A stretch of 64,000 nt of DNA from positions 868,001 through 932,000 of the forward strand of contig OY969812.1 in NCBI GenBank assembly GCA_963703335.1, written 5' to 3'. Below, piece after piece: positions 34,657 to 43,379 of this stretch. The notes below the pieces were generated by a model, which did no database searches, was not told the origin of the DNA, and saw only the letters and a list, made by a program, of their open reading frames with translations. The stretch is from VRUE01 sp963703335 (lineage in GTDB: Bacteria; Actinomycetota; Thermoleophilia; Solirubrobacterales; 70-9). The position numbers and the translations under genes are program-made. Each line of letters begins with the position of its first letter. The first letter of the stretch is position 1.

Positions 34657-35281
34657 CAGACTCAACGTAGCACACGTGCGCCAGTGGAATTTCCCTTTGC
34701 AGTAGGGATTTGCGGATACGAACAGGCAAGCCGCCAGGTGCCTCGGGCGGCAACACGCCGAACAGCGCGCGGCGCGCGGGTACCCAGCCGAGAGGGCGCT
34801 TGAGAACGCGGAGGAGGAGGCCGCGATCGAGCAGGTCGCGCACCGAGAGAGCCGTAAGCGCATGGTCCGAAGTGAGATCGGCCTGGAGCAGGACGCCGGT
34901 GTGCTCGATGCCAGCCTCGGTCAGGGTCGCCTGAAACACACTCGGCGGCGCGTGCACGACGGCAACCGAGTCGCGAACGAGCGGCAGCGCCGCGCGGACG
35001 TGCTCGAAGGCCTCGGAATCGCCGGCCGCGACGGCGAGGTGACACGTCTGCCCTCGCGAGGCGGCACGCAGTCCAGGCAGGTGAACCGCCAGTCGCTCCT
35101 CCAGATCCCGCGCTCCGCGCGAGGCGACCAGCGTAGGGCGCGGAGGACGGCCGCCGATGTCAATCAGGAGGCCAGGACGATCCGGCTCCGAACCCGCGCA
35201 GGCGAGGGCTGCGGCAGCGGCTCGCGAACCGGACGCCCCGCCGACGGCCGTCACGACGATCACTCGCCCCTTGGCGGTCAT
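34544..35281 (-). CDS. P-loop-like Tad-associated protein with displaced 3' end
   Basis: A frame of 245 residues starting at ATG 35281, coupled to the TadE gene by a four-base overlap. The N-terminus VIVVTAVGGASGSRAAAAALACAG and LLIDIGGRPP recall CpaE/MinD-type ATPases of Tad pilus loci, but the Walker A is degenerate. The last about 38 residues (after LQREIPLAHV) read through the antitoxin gene in a different frame, so the original C-terminus appears to have been lost when the toxin-antitoxin module arrived. Function uncertain. Confidence 0.5.
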   Translation of the reverse strand: MTAKGRVIVVTAVGGASGSRAAAAALACAGSEPDRPGLLIDIGGRPPRPTLVASRGARDLEERLAVHLPGLRAASRGQTCHLAVAAGDSEAFEHVRAALPLVRDSVAVVHAPPSVFQATLTEAGIEHTGVLLQADLTSDHALTALSVRDLLDRGLLLRVLKRPLGWVPARRALFGVLPPEAPGGLPVRIRKSLLQREIPLAHVCYVESDDAKVDPEGTAQQQRRDHARAGRRRGLHRDPQRQAGR

Positions 35282-35625
35282 TTCGAGACCGGCCTCGCGT
35301 AGCTGCTGCTCGTCACAGCAACGCGCTCCGCAATTGGCGAGAAGAGCGAGGGCGGGACCAGGCGCACCGTCACCTTGCCTCCCCGCACCGCGATGTCGGC
35401 TCGATCGGCGGCCCAAGCGGGAAGCGACGCCTCCGCGGCCCTCGCCGCGGGACGGCCGTCGGCAATGGCAAGGGCGCCGGCCTCCGCTGCACCATCAGCC
35501 AAGGTCAACGCGTAACCGGCGAGCAGGAGCTGCAGCGCGACCCCGCCCGCCAGCAGCAAGAGGGGAATCGCGGCGAGCGTCTCCACCGTCGCCTGCCCGG
35601 TCTCCCTATCCGCCGTCCAGGCCAC
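35278..35625 (-). CDS. TadE-like pilus protein
   Basis: A 115-residue protein with a short basic/acidic leader, the TadE hydrophobic helix (ETGQATVETLAAIPLLLLAG then GVALQLLLAGYALTLAD) and an extracytoplasmic tail. TadE/TadF are minor pseudopilins of the Flp/Tad pilus. GTG 35625 overlaps the upstream TadE-like gene by 20 nt. The rest of the Tad machine (CpaF, TadB, TadC) is not present here. Confidence 0.78.
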   Translation of the reverse strand: MAWTADRETGQATVETLAAIPLLLLAGGVALQLLLAGYALTLADGAAEAGALAIADGRPAARAAEASLPAWAADRADIAVRGGKVTVRLVPPSLFSPIAERVAVTSSSYARPVSK

Positions 35626-35956
35626 TCTTCGATCCGATCGTCAAATGTGGCAGCGCCGGCAGCAGGCGCGGAATCACCACCTGCACGGCGACGCCGTCAC
35701 TTTCACTCACGCGGGCGCCGGCACGAAGGATCGACGGCAATGCCCGCCGCGCCGCCGCCGCGCCGTCTCCCCCGACCAGCGCCGCCCTGGCTCCCGCCCG
35801 GGCCGCAACCCCAGCCGACCAAAGAGCCTGGCCGACGAGCGCGATCTGTGCCGCCACCAGGACCGCCAGCAGCAGGAAGGGGACCGCCGCGATCAGCTCG
35901 ACCGAGGCGTTCCCTTCCTCCCTGTGGCCTGCGCTGCTGACGATCCGGGGCGGCAC
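35606..35956 (-). CDS. TadE-like pilus protein
   Basis: A 116-residue protein with the same plan as its neighbour: a charged leader containing EEGNASVELIAAVPFLLLAV, one hydrophobic helix through ALWSAGVAARAGARAAL, and a small soluble domain. The Glu after the leader matches the pseudopilin Glu5. GTG 35956 is the only practical start. First gene of the small minus-strand Tad cluster. Confidence 0.75.
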   Translation of the reverse strand: MPPRIVSSAGHREEGNASVELIAAVPFLLLAVLVAAQIALVGQALWSAGVAARAGARAALVGGDGAAAARRALPSILRAGARVSESDGVAVQVVIPRLLPALPHLTIGSKSGLDGG

Positions 35957-36025
35957 GCCGCGACCGTCGCAGGTGCGAACGCGCCCGTGGCGCGCTCAAT
36001 CGCGCGAGTCAGTGACGTGATCGAC

Positions 36026-36376
36026 TCAGTAGGTGTTTGCGTCGATCCAGATCCGCCAGATCGCCGCCACCGAAGCGCCGAGCAGGACGATCCAGGCCAG
36101 GGTGCCGCCGCCGCTAGAGAAGAGCTCATCGCTGCCGGCGATCAGCAGCGCGAGCATCCCGAATGCCGCGTAGAGGATCGCCCGGCGCGCGTCGGTCAAG
36201 GTGGCCAGGGTGAGCTGGTTCTGACGACTGAGCACGAACAGCATCCAAGCCAGGCCGGCAAGGAAACCCATCGTGATCGCGGTCAGGATCGCTTCGGCGA
36301 CGTTGCCGCCCGAGGGAGCAAAGGCGACCGCCAGCGCCAGCACAGCAATGATCGCGACATTGCGCAGGGTGCGCAT
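36026..36376 (-). CDS. Small membrane protein of unknown function
   Basis: A 116-residue protein with four hydrophobic helices (LRNVAIIAVLALAVAFAPSG, ILTAITMGFLAGLAWMLFVL, AILYAAFGMLALLIAG, LAWIVLLGASVAAIWRIW). ATG 36376 lies seven nt after TAGAAT (leaderless); the longer frame adds only six residues. I do not recognise a family. It lies just downstream of the Pit operon. Confidence 0.65.
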   Translation of the reverse strand: MRTLRNVAIIAVLALAVAFAPSGGNVAEAILTAITMGFLAGLAWMLFVLSRQNQLTLATLTDARRAILYAAFGMLALLIAGSDELFSSGGGTLAWIVLLGASVAAIWRIWIDANTY

Positions 36377-36401
36377 GGGAAAAATTCTACGCACCGGCTC
36401 G

Positions 36402-36638
36402 CTACTTACTGGACATGATCACGATGCCGAAGACGACCGCGGCGAGGGTGACCGTCAGAGCGAGACCGGCCAGCGCCGCGGCTGCACCGGCGGCAAGGGG
36501 TCGCTCGGCCCTGTTGAGGTCGGCAAAGCGGGCAACGCCCCAGATCGCCACCGAGAAGACAACGGTGATGCCGACCCCGGCCAATACCGAAGCAACGACC
36601 GTCTCGAGCAGCTCCTTTGTCTCGACGACAACAGCCAC
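36402..36638 (-). CDS. Small two-helix membrane protein next to Pit
   Basis: A 78-residue protein with two hydrophobic helices (TVVASVLAGVGITVVFSVAI and LAGLALTVTLAAVVFGIVIM) and an amphipathic N-terminus. GTG 36638 starts three nt after the pit stop at 36642, so it belongs to the pit operon. No family is recognised; an accessory or regulatory peptide of the transporter is possible. Confidence 0.7.
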   Translation of the reverse strand: MAVVVETKELLETVVASVLAGVGITVVFSVAIWGVARFADLNRAERPLAAGAAAALAGLALTVTLAAVVFGIVIMSSK

Positions 36639-36641
36639 CGG

Positions 36642-37739
36642 TCAGCTCGCCGGAACGGGCGCGCCCTGCCGCGAACGGCGCATGAAGACGGCGGCGATCA
36701 GCGAGAGCGACATCAGCGTGACCAGAACCGGGCCCAGCGCACCGTCGCCAAAGATCGCAGTGATGCCGTAGGCGGCTGCCCCAATCGCAGCTGCCGCCGG
36801 CAGCGTCAGCAGCCAGGCGGTGACGATGTTGCCGGCGACGCCCCAGCGCACTGCCGAGACCCGCTTGCCGGCCCCCGCTCCCATGATTCCGCCGTTGATC
36901 ACGTGCGTGGTCGAGAGCGGGAAGCCGAAGTGCGTCGACGCGAGGATCACGGCGGCACCCGCGCCCTGCGACGAGAAACCCTGCGCGGCATCCATCTTGA
37001 TGATCCGAGTCCCGGTGGTGCGGATGATCCGCCAGCCGCCGCTGTAAGTGCCCAGGGCGATCGCCATCGCCGCCGAGACGATCACCCAGAGCGGCGGATC
37101 GGCGTCGGCGCCGAGCGTGCCGTTGGCGACCAGCGCCAGGGTGATGATCCCCATCGTCTTCTGCGCATCGTTGGTGCCGTGGGCGAGCGCCAGCAGGCTG
37201 CTGGAGATGATCTGGCCGTAGCGGAAGCCGCGGGTCACCGTGCCCGGCCGCTGTTTGCCGACGATCCGATAGACGAGGCCGATCGCGACCCCGGCGACCA
37301 CGAAGGCAAGGATTGGCGCGATCACGGCGGGGATCAGCACCTTGCCGACCAGACCATCGGCGATCACGGCATCGAAGCCAGCCGCTGCCACGGCGGAGCC
37401 CACGACGCCACCGATCAACGCGTGCGAGGAGCTGGAGGGCAGCCCGAACGACCAGGTGATCAAGTTCCAGGCAATCGCCCCGATCAGCCCGGCGAAGACG
37501 ACCGTCGGGGTGATGACCGCGGAGTTGACGACGTCGTTGGCGACCGTCGCCGCGACCGAGATCGAGATGAAGGCGCCGGCGAAGTTGAGTAGCGAGGCGA
37601 GCCCAATCGCCACCTGCGGCCGCGCCGCTCCGGTCGAAATCGACGTGGCGACGACGTTTGCGGTGTCGTGGAAGCCGTTGGTGAAGTCGAAGGCCAGTGC
37701 GGTGCCGACGACGATGACGAGGATGACGTCGGAGCTCAC
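36642..37739 (-). CDS. pit: Low-affinity inorganic phosphate transporter, Pit family
   Basis: A 365-residue symporter with the twin PiT signatures: AFDFTNGFHDTANVVATSIS near the N-terminus and LLALAHGTNDAQKTMGIITL after the central loop; the repeat PSSSSHALIGG / STTHVINGGIMG completes the inverted fold. It imports metal-phosphate with protons. It is coupled to the DUF47 gene by a four-base overlap, the common pit-accessory pairing. Confidence 0.95.
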   Translation of the reverse strand: MSSDVILVIVVGTALAFDFTNGFHDTANVVATSISTGAARPQVAIGLASLLNFAGAFISISVAATVANDVVNSAVITPTVVFAGLIGAIAWNLITWSFGLPSSSSHALIGGVVGSAVAAAGFDAVIADGLVGKVLIPAVIAPILAFVVAGVAIGLVYRIVGKQRPGTVTRGFRYGQIISSSLLALAHGTNDAQKTMGIITLALVANGTLGADADPPLWVIVSAAMAIALGTYSGGWRIIRTTGTRIIKMDAAQGFSSQGAGAAVILASTHFGFPLSTTHVINGGIMGAGAGKRVSAVRWGVAGNIVTAWLLTLPAAAAIGAAAYGITAIFGDGALGPVLVTLMSLSLIAAVFMRRSRQGAPVPAS

Positions 37740-38353
37740 GAGTTCTTGATGACTATGCCCTCGAGTATTTGGGCGGCCGTCTCGGTCGCGTCGATCGCGT
37801 TCTCGAGCACGGCGAACATGTCCTTCCAGCGGATCACGACCATCGGGTCGATGCCGTTGGAAAAGAGCGAGGCGACGGCATCGCGGGAAATCCGGTCGCC
37901 CTCGTTCTCGAGCCGATGGATTTCGATCCAGTACTTGTCGAGGTCCTTGAAGTCACGCAGGTGCTCCAGCCCCTCGGCGAGCTGCTCGCAGGCGCCGACC
38001 AGCACTTTGGTCAGATCCTGGGCCTGGGACATCGGGGCCTCTATCTTGTAGAGGCCGAGGAAGTCGGCTGCCTCCTCTGTGTAGTCGACGATGTCGTCCA
38101 TCTGGGTCGCCAGCCCGTAGATGTCCTCGCGGTCGATCGGCGTGACGAAGGTCGAGTTGAGGCGCTTGACGATGTCATGGGTGATCCGGTCTCCCTCCTG
38201 CTCGGCGTCGACGATCTGTTTCGAGAGATCGCCGGAGTCGGGCCAGGTGGCCATCATCTGGTCGAGCAGCCGCGCCGCCCGCAGGGTGTTCTCACCGGCC
38301 TCGATGAAGAGATCGAAGAAGGTTCGATCGCGGGGCAAGAGGGAGAGGCGCAC
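37736..38353 (-). CDS. DUF47 family PhoU-like Pit accessory protein
   Basis: A 205-residue all-helical PhoU-like protein (DUF47): FFDLFIEAGENTLRAARLLD, DAEQEGDRITHDIVKRLN, STFVTPIDREDIYGLATQMDD and YWIEIHRLENEGDRISRDA repeat the E-x-D metal-binding motif of PhoU. DUF47 proteins are paired with Pit transporters and are thought to modulate phosphate uptake. Overlaps pit by four bases. Confidence 0.93.
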   Translation of the reverse strand: MRLSLLPRDRTFFDLFIEAGENTLRAARLLDQMMATWPDSGDLSKQIVDAEQEGDRITHDIVKRLNSTFVTPIDREDIYGLATQMDDIVDYTEEAADFLGLYKIEAPMSQAQDLTKVLVGACEQLAEGLEHLRDFKDLDKYWIEIHRLENEGDRISRDAVASLFSNGIDPMVVIRWKDMFAVLENAIDATETAAQILEGIVIKNS

Positions 38354-38392
38354 TACCTGGCAATCCTATTGACAGCGGCGGGCGGTCGCGGT

Positions 38393-40504
38393 TCAGCCAG
38401 CGATCGCGGCGAGATGCTCGGCGGCGCGACCGGCGTGGCGCTCGCGCATCTCCTCCTGAACGCTGCGCCGCTGACCGTTCGCGGGCGCCAGGCGCGTCCA
38501 AGTCCCTTCACCGTCGAGCTCCCAGGCGTTGGCGTTGTCGGCGAAGCAGCGCTCGAGCACGTCGAGCAACTCGGCTCGCAGGACGGGGTCCTCGACCGGG
38601 GTGACGAGCTCGACCCGGCTCTCGAGGTTGCGCGGCATCAGGTCTGCCGAGCCCATCAGCACACGGGTCTCCTCGCCCCGTTCGAAGGCGTAGACGCGCG
38701 AGTGCTCGAGAAAGCGGCCGACGATCGAGACGACGCGGATGTTCTCGGAGACCCCGGGCACCCCCGGCCGCAGGCAACAGATCCCGCGCACGTTGAGGTC
38801 GACGCGAACTCCAGCCTGCGAGGCCTCATACAGCGCCCGGATACAGGCCGCATCGACCAGTGAGTTCATCTTCAGGGAGATCCGCGCCTCCTGCCCCGCA
38901 CCGTGTGCCTCAACCGTTGAGGAAATCTCCTCGAGGATGCGATCGCGCATCGTCGTCGGCGAGACCAGCACCTTGCGGTACTCGGCCGGGCGGCCATAGC
39001 CGGTGAGAAAGTTGAACATCTCAGCGACGTCGGCGCCGATCTCGGGGTCGGCGGTGAAGAGGCCGAAGTCGGTATAGAGGCGAGCCGTCTTGGGGTGGTA
39101 GTTGCCGGTGCCGATGTGGACGTACTCGCGCACCCGATCGCCCTCGCGGCGGGCGACGAGGATCGCCTTGACGTGGGTCTTCAAGCCGGGGATGCCGTAG
39201 ACGACGTGGACCCCGGACTCCTCCAACGACTTGGCCCAGTGGATGTTGGCCTCCTCGTCGAAGCGGGCCTTCAACTCGACCATGCAGACCGCCTGCTTGC
39301 CACGTTCGGAGGCGCGAATCAGCGACGGCACCAGCGGCGAGTCGTCGCTCGTCCGGTACACGGTCTGCTTGATCGCCAGCACGTCGGGGTCGGCGACCGC
39401 CTGCTCGACGAAGCGCTCAACCGAGCTGGCGAAGGAGTCGTAGGGATGGTGGACGAGCAGGTCTTCTTGGCGGATCGTCGCGAACATGTCGCAGGGCTCG
39501 TCGTCCTCGCCGAGCAGGCGCGGCTGGGTCACCGGGGTCCAGGGCGGGTAGCGCAGCTCGGCGTGGCCGGACACGTCGGCGACGGCGGTCAAATCGGCGA
39601 GGTCGATTAGGCCGTCAACGTCATAGACCTCACGGTCCTCGAGCCGCAGCGCGTCGATCAACTGCTGGCGCAGCTTCGAGTTCATTCCGGCGGCAATCTC
39701 CAAGCGCACAACCTCACCGAAGCGGCGGCGCCGGATCTCGTCCTGGACCGCCTGCAACAGGTCGTCAGCCTCGTCGGAGACGGTGAAATCAGCGTCACGG
39801 GTCACCCGGAAGTAGCCGTAGTCGACGACCTCGGTACCGGGGAAAAGAGCGTCGAGGTTTGCAGCGATCACCTCCTCCAGCGGCACGAAGGCCTTGCCGC
39901 CGTCGCCCACCGGCAGAAAGCGGCCGAGCAGCTCCTTCGGCACCTTGACCCGGGCGATGATCTCGCTGCCGCTCTCCGGATCGCGAAGCAGCACCCCGAG
40001 ACTGAGCGAGAGGTTTGAGATGTAGGGGAAGGGACGACCGAGGCCAATCACGAGCGGGGTCAGCGCCGGGAAGACCTGCTCGTGGAAGCGGACGTCGATC
40101 TCGCGCCGCTCCTCCTCGCTGGCCGAGCCCAGGGAGACGATGCGTATCCCCTCCTCCGCCAGGGCGGGACGCAGCTTGCCGTCGAAGCAGGCGTGCAGGC
40201 GCTTGTCGAGCTCGAGCACGCGCGCCTGGATCGCGTCGATCTGCTCGCCCGGTCGCAGGCCATCGGGCCCGCGCGCGTCGATTCCGGCGTCGAGCTGCTC
40301 GAACAGTCCCGCGACCCGGACCATGTAGAACTCGTCGAGGTTGGAGGCGTAGATTGCGCAGAAGCGGATCTGCTCCAACAGCGGCACCGCCGGGTCCTCG
40401 GCCAGTTCCAGAACACGCTGGTTGAAGTCGAGCCAGGAAAGCTCTCGATTGAAGTAGAGGGCCGGATCGTCGATTGGATCATCGTACTGCCGCCCCGTCC
40501 CCAT
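38393..40504 (-). CDS. ppk1: Polyphosphate kinase 1
   Basis: A 703-residue PPK1 that polymerises phosphate from ATP. N and head domains are complete (YFNRELSWLDFNQRVLELA; FPALTPLVIG). The phospho-His lies in YVHIGTGNYHPKTARLY, with the HKD-like partner His in FLEHSRVYAFERG; the ATP-binding tail LMGSADLMPRNLESRVE is present. It lies 11 nt downstream of the PHP-glycosyltransferase gene and upstream of DUF47/pit. Confidence 0.96.
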   Translation of the reverse strand: MGTGRQYDDPIDDPALYFNRELSWLDFNQRVLELAEDPAVPLLEQIRFCAIYASNLDEFYMVRVAGLFEQLDAGIDARGPDGLRPGEQIDAIQARVLELDKRLHACFDGKLRPALAEEGIRIVSLGSASEEERREIDVRFHEQVFPALTPLVIGLGRPFPYISNLSLSLGVLLRDPESGSEIIARVKVPKELLGRFLPVGDGGKAFVPLEEVIAANLDALFPGTEVVDYGYFRVTRDADFTVSDEADDLLQAVQDEIRRRRFGEVVRLEIAAGMNSKLRQQLIDALRLEDREVYDVDGLIDLADLTAVADVSGHAELRYPPWTPVTQPRLLGEDDEPCDMFATIRQEDLLVHHPYDSFASSVERFVEQAVADPDVLAIKQTVYRTSDDSPLVPSLIRASERGKQAVCMVELKARFDEEANIHWAKSLEESGVHVVYGIPGLKTHVKAILVARREGDRVREYVHIGTGNYHPKTARLYTDFGLFTADPEIGADVAEMFNFLTGYGRPAEYRKVLVSPTTMRDRILEEISSTVEAHGAGQEARISLKMNSLVDAACIRALYEASQAGVRVDLNVRGICCLRPGVPGVSENIRVVSIVGRFLEHSRVYAFERGEETRVLMGSADLMPRNLESRVELVTPVEDPVLRAELLDVLERCFADNANAWELDGEGTWTRLAPANGQRRSVQEEMRERHAGRAAEHLAAIAG

Positions 40505-40515
40505 CCCGGGTCGCC

Positions 40516-41066
40516 TCAGGCGGCGCGGGATGGGACTTGCCCGGCCGCGGGCGTGGCGCCGAGAGCGCGTCGATAGCCCTCGGCGAGCTGCTCCATCGCC
40601 CGCTCCCAGGAGCGCTCGCGAACGGCGCGGACGGCGGAGGCGCCGAGATGGCGGCGCAGCAGCGGCGATGCCGCCAGCTGCAGGACGGTCCCGGCGATGT
40701 GGTCGGGGTCGGCCTGGCAGAGCATGCCGGTATGGCGGTTCTCGACCAGCGAGGCCGGCCCGCCCTCGGCGACGGCGACGACGGGGACGCCGCTAGCGCC
40801 CGCCTCGAGCACCACCTGCCCGTAGGTATCCGTGGTCGAGCAGAAAAGGAAGATGTCGGCGCTGGCGTAGGCGCGAGCGAGCTCCTCTCCCTTGAGCCAA
40901 CCAAGGAAGGTCGCGTGCTCGCCGAGGCGGCTGCGCAGCTCGTCTTCCTCCGGCCCACCGCCGGCGAGGAGCAGGTGCAGTCTCGGGTCAGCTTTGCGAG
41001 CGCGTAGGAAACTCTCGGCGAGCAGGTCGACGCCCTTCTCGCGGGTGAGGCGGCCTGCGTAGAGGG
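40516..41066 (-). CDS. GT4 glycosyltransferase C-terminal half, separated by a frameshift
   Basis: This frame encodes RSLYAGRLTREKGVDLLAES, LAGGGPEEDELRSRLGEH, ADIFLFCSTTDTYGQVVLEA and GVPVVAVAEGGPASLVENR, i.e. the nucleotide-sugar-binding half of a GT4 glycosyltransferase with its E-x7-E region. It has no plausible own start codon. It continues directly from the N-terminal part encoded by 42778-41067 if one G of the GGG run at 41064-41066 is removed. See the next entry. Confidence 0.75.
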
Positions 41067-42778
41067 ACCTTAATCTCGCCTGGGAAATCCTCCCGGGCCG
41101 CCTTGACGGGGTCAAAGCGGGACACATCGACACCGCGCTCCCAGCGGCCGAGGCGGTCCGGCTCGACACCGAGCGCGAGCAGCGAGCGATCCGACGCGGG
41201 GCTCGGCGAGAGCACCAGGGAGGGGGCACCGTAGAAGGCTCCGATGGCCGCTTTGACGAGCGCCTCGACGCCACCGTCACCGCTGCGCAGCCCCGCATAG
41301 GCGGCGAGCTCGGTGTGGTAGCTGGCGATCAGCGGCGTGCCCCCGATCCGGTTGAGCAGCATTCCGGCGACGCCGGCGGGGCCAGGCGCGGTGATGTGGA
41401 CCGCGTCGTAGCGTCGTTCGGCGAGGATCTCGGCCATTCCGGGAAGGCCGGGAACCCCGAGGCTCATGCCCGGGTAGAAGGGCACCTCGAGCTCAGCGGC
41501 GGCGGGCAGACGACAGTCAACCCCGGCGTCGGTGCCGACCACCTCGATCTCGAAGCCCGGGACGCCGAGCTCGCGGATCTTCTCGATCGTCGCCGAAACT
41601 CCGTGGGTGGCGCCGATCCCATCGGCGATCAGCGCGATCCGCGGCCGCTCGCCCGCCCTGCTCGCCAGCTTCGCCTTCTCGGCTCCGAGAAAGATCGTCG
41701 CCGGCGCATAGGGCACGGCGGGGATGAGCGCGTCGAAGAGGCTCCCCAGAGCGGCGGCGATGTTGCCGTCACGGGCCGCGGCAGATCCGTCGGAGATCGC
41801 GCCGCGCAGCCGCCGCTCGTGGGTCCGGCGAGCGCGGCGGTAGAGATCGGCGTGGGAGAAGTCCTCGGCCTGCAGGTAGGCGAGCAGCTCCGGCCCGCGC
41901 CGGTCGAGCTCGATCGAGCGCAGCCAAGCCTCCAGCAGCGCCCGCGCATCGTCGGGGCCGATGTCCGCGGCGACCTTGCCCTCGCGTGCCGCGCCCTCGC
42001 TGATCGTCCGCTGGGCGATCTTCAGCACCGCGGCGGGGTCGGGCGCCCTCTCCTCGCCCGACCCGCCGAGGGCGCGCGTGGCCAGGGCCATAGCCGCGTG
42101 CGCCCACTTGGCGGCGCTGCCCTGTTCGCCACCGGCCTCAACTTGGCCGGCGGCCAGGTGACGCAGAAACTCTTCCGGCGTGGCGGCCGCGGGCGCCTCG
42201 GTGAAGGTGCGGCCGATGTCCACGCCGGCGTGATCGTCGGAACCGCCGATGCCCGTGCCTCCGTGCGTCTCAATGTAGATCGCCGCCGGCATGTTTAGCT
42301 CCGCCGCGCGTGAGCCATTGCGCACCTCCCAGACCGGAAAGAGCTCGGCGAGGCGGCGGCGGTGCCGCGGGGTCAGCGGTGCGTCAACGTTGAAGAACGG
42401 GTGCGCGAGCGCGCAGGCGATCTCGTTCTCGACAAGGTATGCGGCGCAGGCCTCAACGTCGCCGGCGTGTGCCTGCAGCCACTCGTGGTCTCCGGGAGTG
42501 ATCCCGTAACAGAGGACGTGAACCGCCTGGGACTCGCCGGCGAAGCGAGCGGTCAGCTCCTCGGAGATGAAGCAGTCGGGACGATCGACGAGCTCGAGAC
42601 AGCCGTCGATCGTGTCGTGGTCGGTGATCGTGACGAAGTCCATCCCCCGCCGCTTGGCCAGCTCGTAGACCTCCTCGGGCGGCGTCGCGCACTCGGGCAA
42701 CCCCAACGAACGCTGAACTCCAAGCCGCGAAAGTTGAGAGGCGGTGGAATGGCAATGCATGTCAACTCGGGAAGCCAT
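40988..42778 (-). CDS. PHP phosphoesterase plus GT4 N-terminal half, frameshifted
   Basis: The N-terminal about 270 residues are a PHP domain: MHCHSTAS, TITDHDTIDG, ALAHPFFN and GSDDHAG give the metal ligands. A helical linker (about 230-370) follows, then a GT4-like N-terminal Rossmann half (RIALIADGIGATHGVSATIE, HITAPGPAGVAG, LSPSPASDRSLLALGV, GRWERGVDVSRFDP). After FPGEIKV the frame leaves the family pattern and ends about 26 residues later; the rest of GT4 follows in another frame at 40516. A single base excess in GGG 41064-41066 explains it. GGGAGA precedes ATG 42778. Confidence 0.8.
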   Translation of the reverse strand: MASRVDMHCHSTASQLSRLGVQRSLGLPECATPPEEVYELAKRRGMDFVTITDHDTIDGCLELVDRPDCFISEELTARFAGESQAVHVLCYGITPGDHEWLQAHAGDVEACAAYLVENEIACALAHPFFNVDAPLTPRHRRRLAELFPVWEVRNGSRAAELNMPAAIYIETHGGTGIGGSDDHAGVDIGRTFTEAPAAATPEEFLRHLAAGQVEAGGEQGSAAKWAHAAMALATRALGGSGEERAPDPAAVLKIAQRTISEGAAREGKVAADIGPDDARALLEAWLRSIELDRRGPELLAYLQAEDFSHADLYRRARRTHERRLRGAISDGSAAARDGNIAAALGSLFDALIPAVPYAPATIFLGAEKAKLASRAGERPRIALIADGIGATHGVSATIEKIRELGVPGFEIEVVGTDAGVDCRLPAAAELEVPFYPGMSLGVPGLPGMAEILAERRYDAVHITAPGPAGVAGMLLNRIGGTPLIASYHTELAAYAGLRSGDGGVEALVKAAIGAFYGAPSLVLSPSPASDRSLLALGVEPDRLGRWERGVDVSRFDPVKAAREDFPGEIKVPLRRPPHPREGRRPARREFPTRSQS

Positions 42779-42886
42779 CGATGTCTCCCTGCTCTAGTCG
42801 TTTCTGTCACGACCAGAGTTCGCGATTAGCAGCGAAAAGTTGTGAACGCGCCGGAAACGCGCCGTGAATATCCGGTGATCGGGACG

Positions 42887-42927
42887 AAACGCGGATTTCC
42901 CATGCCTGACATGGAAAATCCGCGTTT
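42887..42927 (-). terminator. Long hairpin after the CHAD genes
   Basis: AAACGCGGATTTCCCATG (42887-42904) pairs with 42910-42927 (one mismatch in 18 bp; loop CCTGA). It lies five nt downstream of the second CHAD stop and about 110 nt before the PHP gene. No T-run follows on the minus strand, so it may be a processing or Rho-independent-like signal rather than a strong terminator. Confidence 0.55.
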
Positions 42928-42931
42928 GGTT

Positions 42932-43351
42932 CTAGATGCCTCGCTCGAGCACTGCCCAGGTGCCCTTGCTTGCCTCGGCTTGCCAGAGCTCGACGAACTC
43001 GTGGAAGAGGCGCTCGCGGCGCTCGCGCAGGATCGCCGCGACTGAGCCGATCTGCTCGACCTCGGTGAGCATCAAGTCGCAGTCGTGCAGGTCTCCGAGG
43101 ACGGACTGCAGCCGCTTGGCGGCCCGGCGCGCCTCCGCCGCCTCCTCGCCGAGGCAAGGGGCGAAGATCTCGAGTACGTAGCGCAGCCGCTTGGCCGCGA
43201 TCCGCATGTCATGTTGGGCCTCGTTCGCGTTAGGGGCGAGGGCGGCCTCGGAAAAACCGCGCAGCTCGCCGAGACGCGTGGCGATGATCCGCCCGACGTT
43301 GGGCCGCAGTGGCCCGGCGGGATCAAGGCCCTCGACCACACGAGCCTTCAT
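42932..43351 (-). CDS. CHAD domain protein
   Basis: A 139-residue helical protein with CHAD features: AQHDMRIAAKRLRYVLEIFA, AARRAAKRLQSVLGDLHDCD and a basic surface. CHAD domains bind polyphosphate; the conserved His/Lys/Arg (H-D-M-R, K-R-L-R) are present. It is about half the usual length and follows a similar half-size gene, suggesting a split four-helix pair. It lies in the phosphate island. Confidence 0.83.
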   Translation of the reverse strand: MKARVVEGLDPAGPLRPNVGRIIATRLGELRGFSEAALAPNANEAQHDMRIAAKRLRYVLEIFAPCLGEEAAEARRAAKRLQSVLGDLHDCDLMLTEVEQIGSVAAILRERRERLFHEFVELWQAEASKGTWAVLERGI

Positions 43352-43379
43352 GGCGACACCTCTCCGGCCAGGGCAACAA

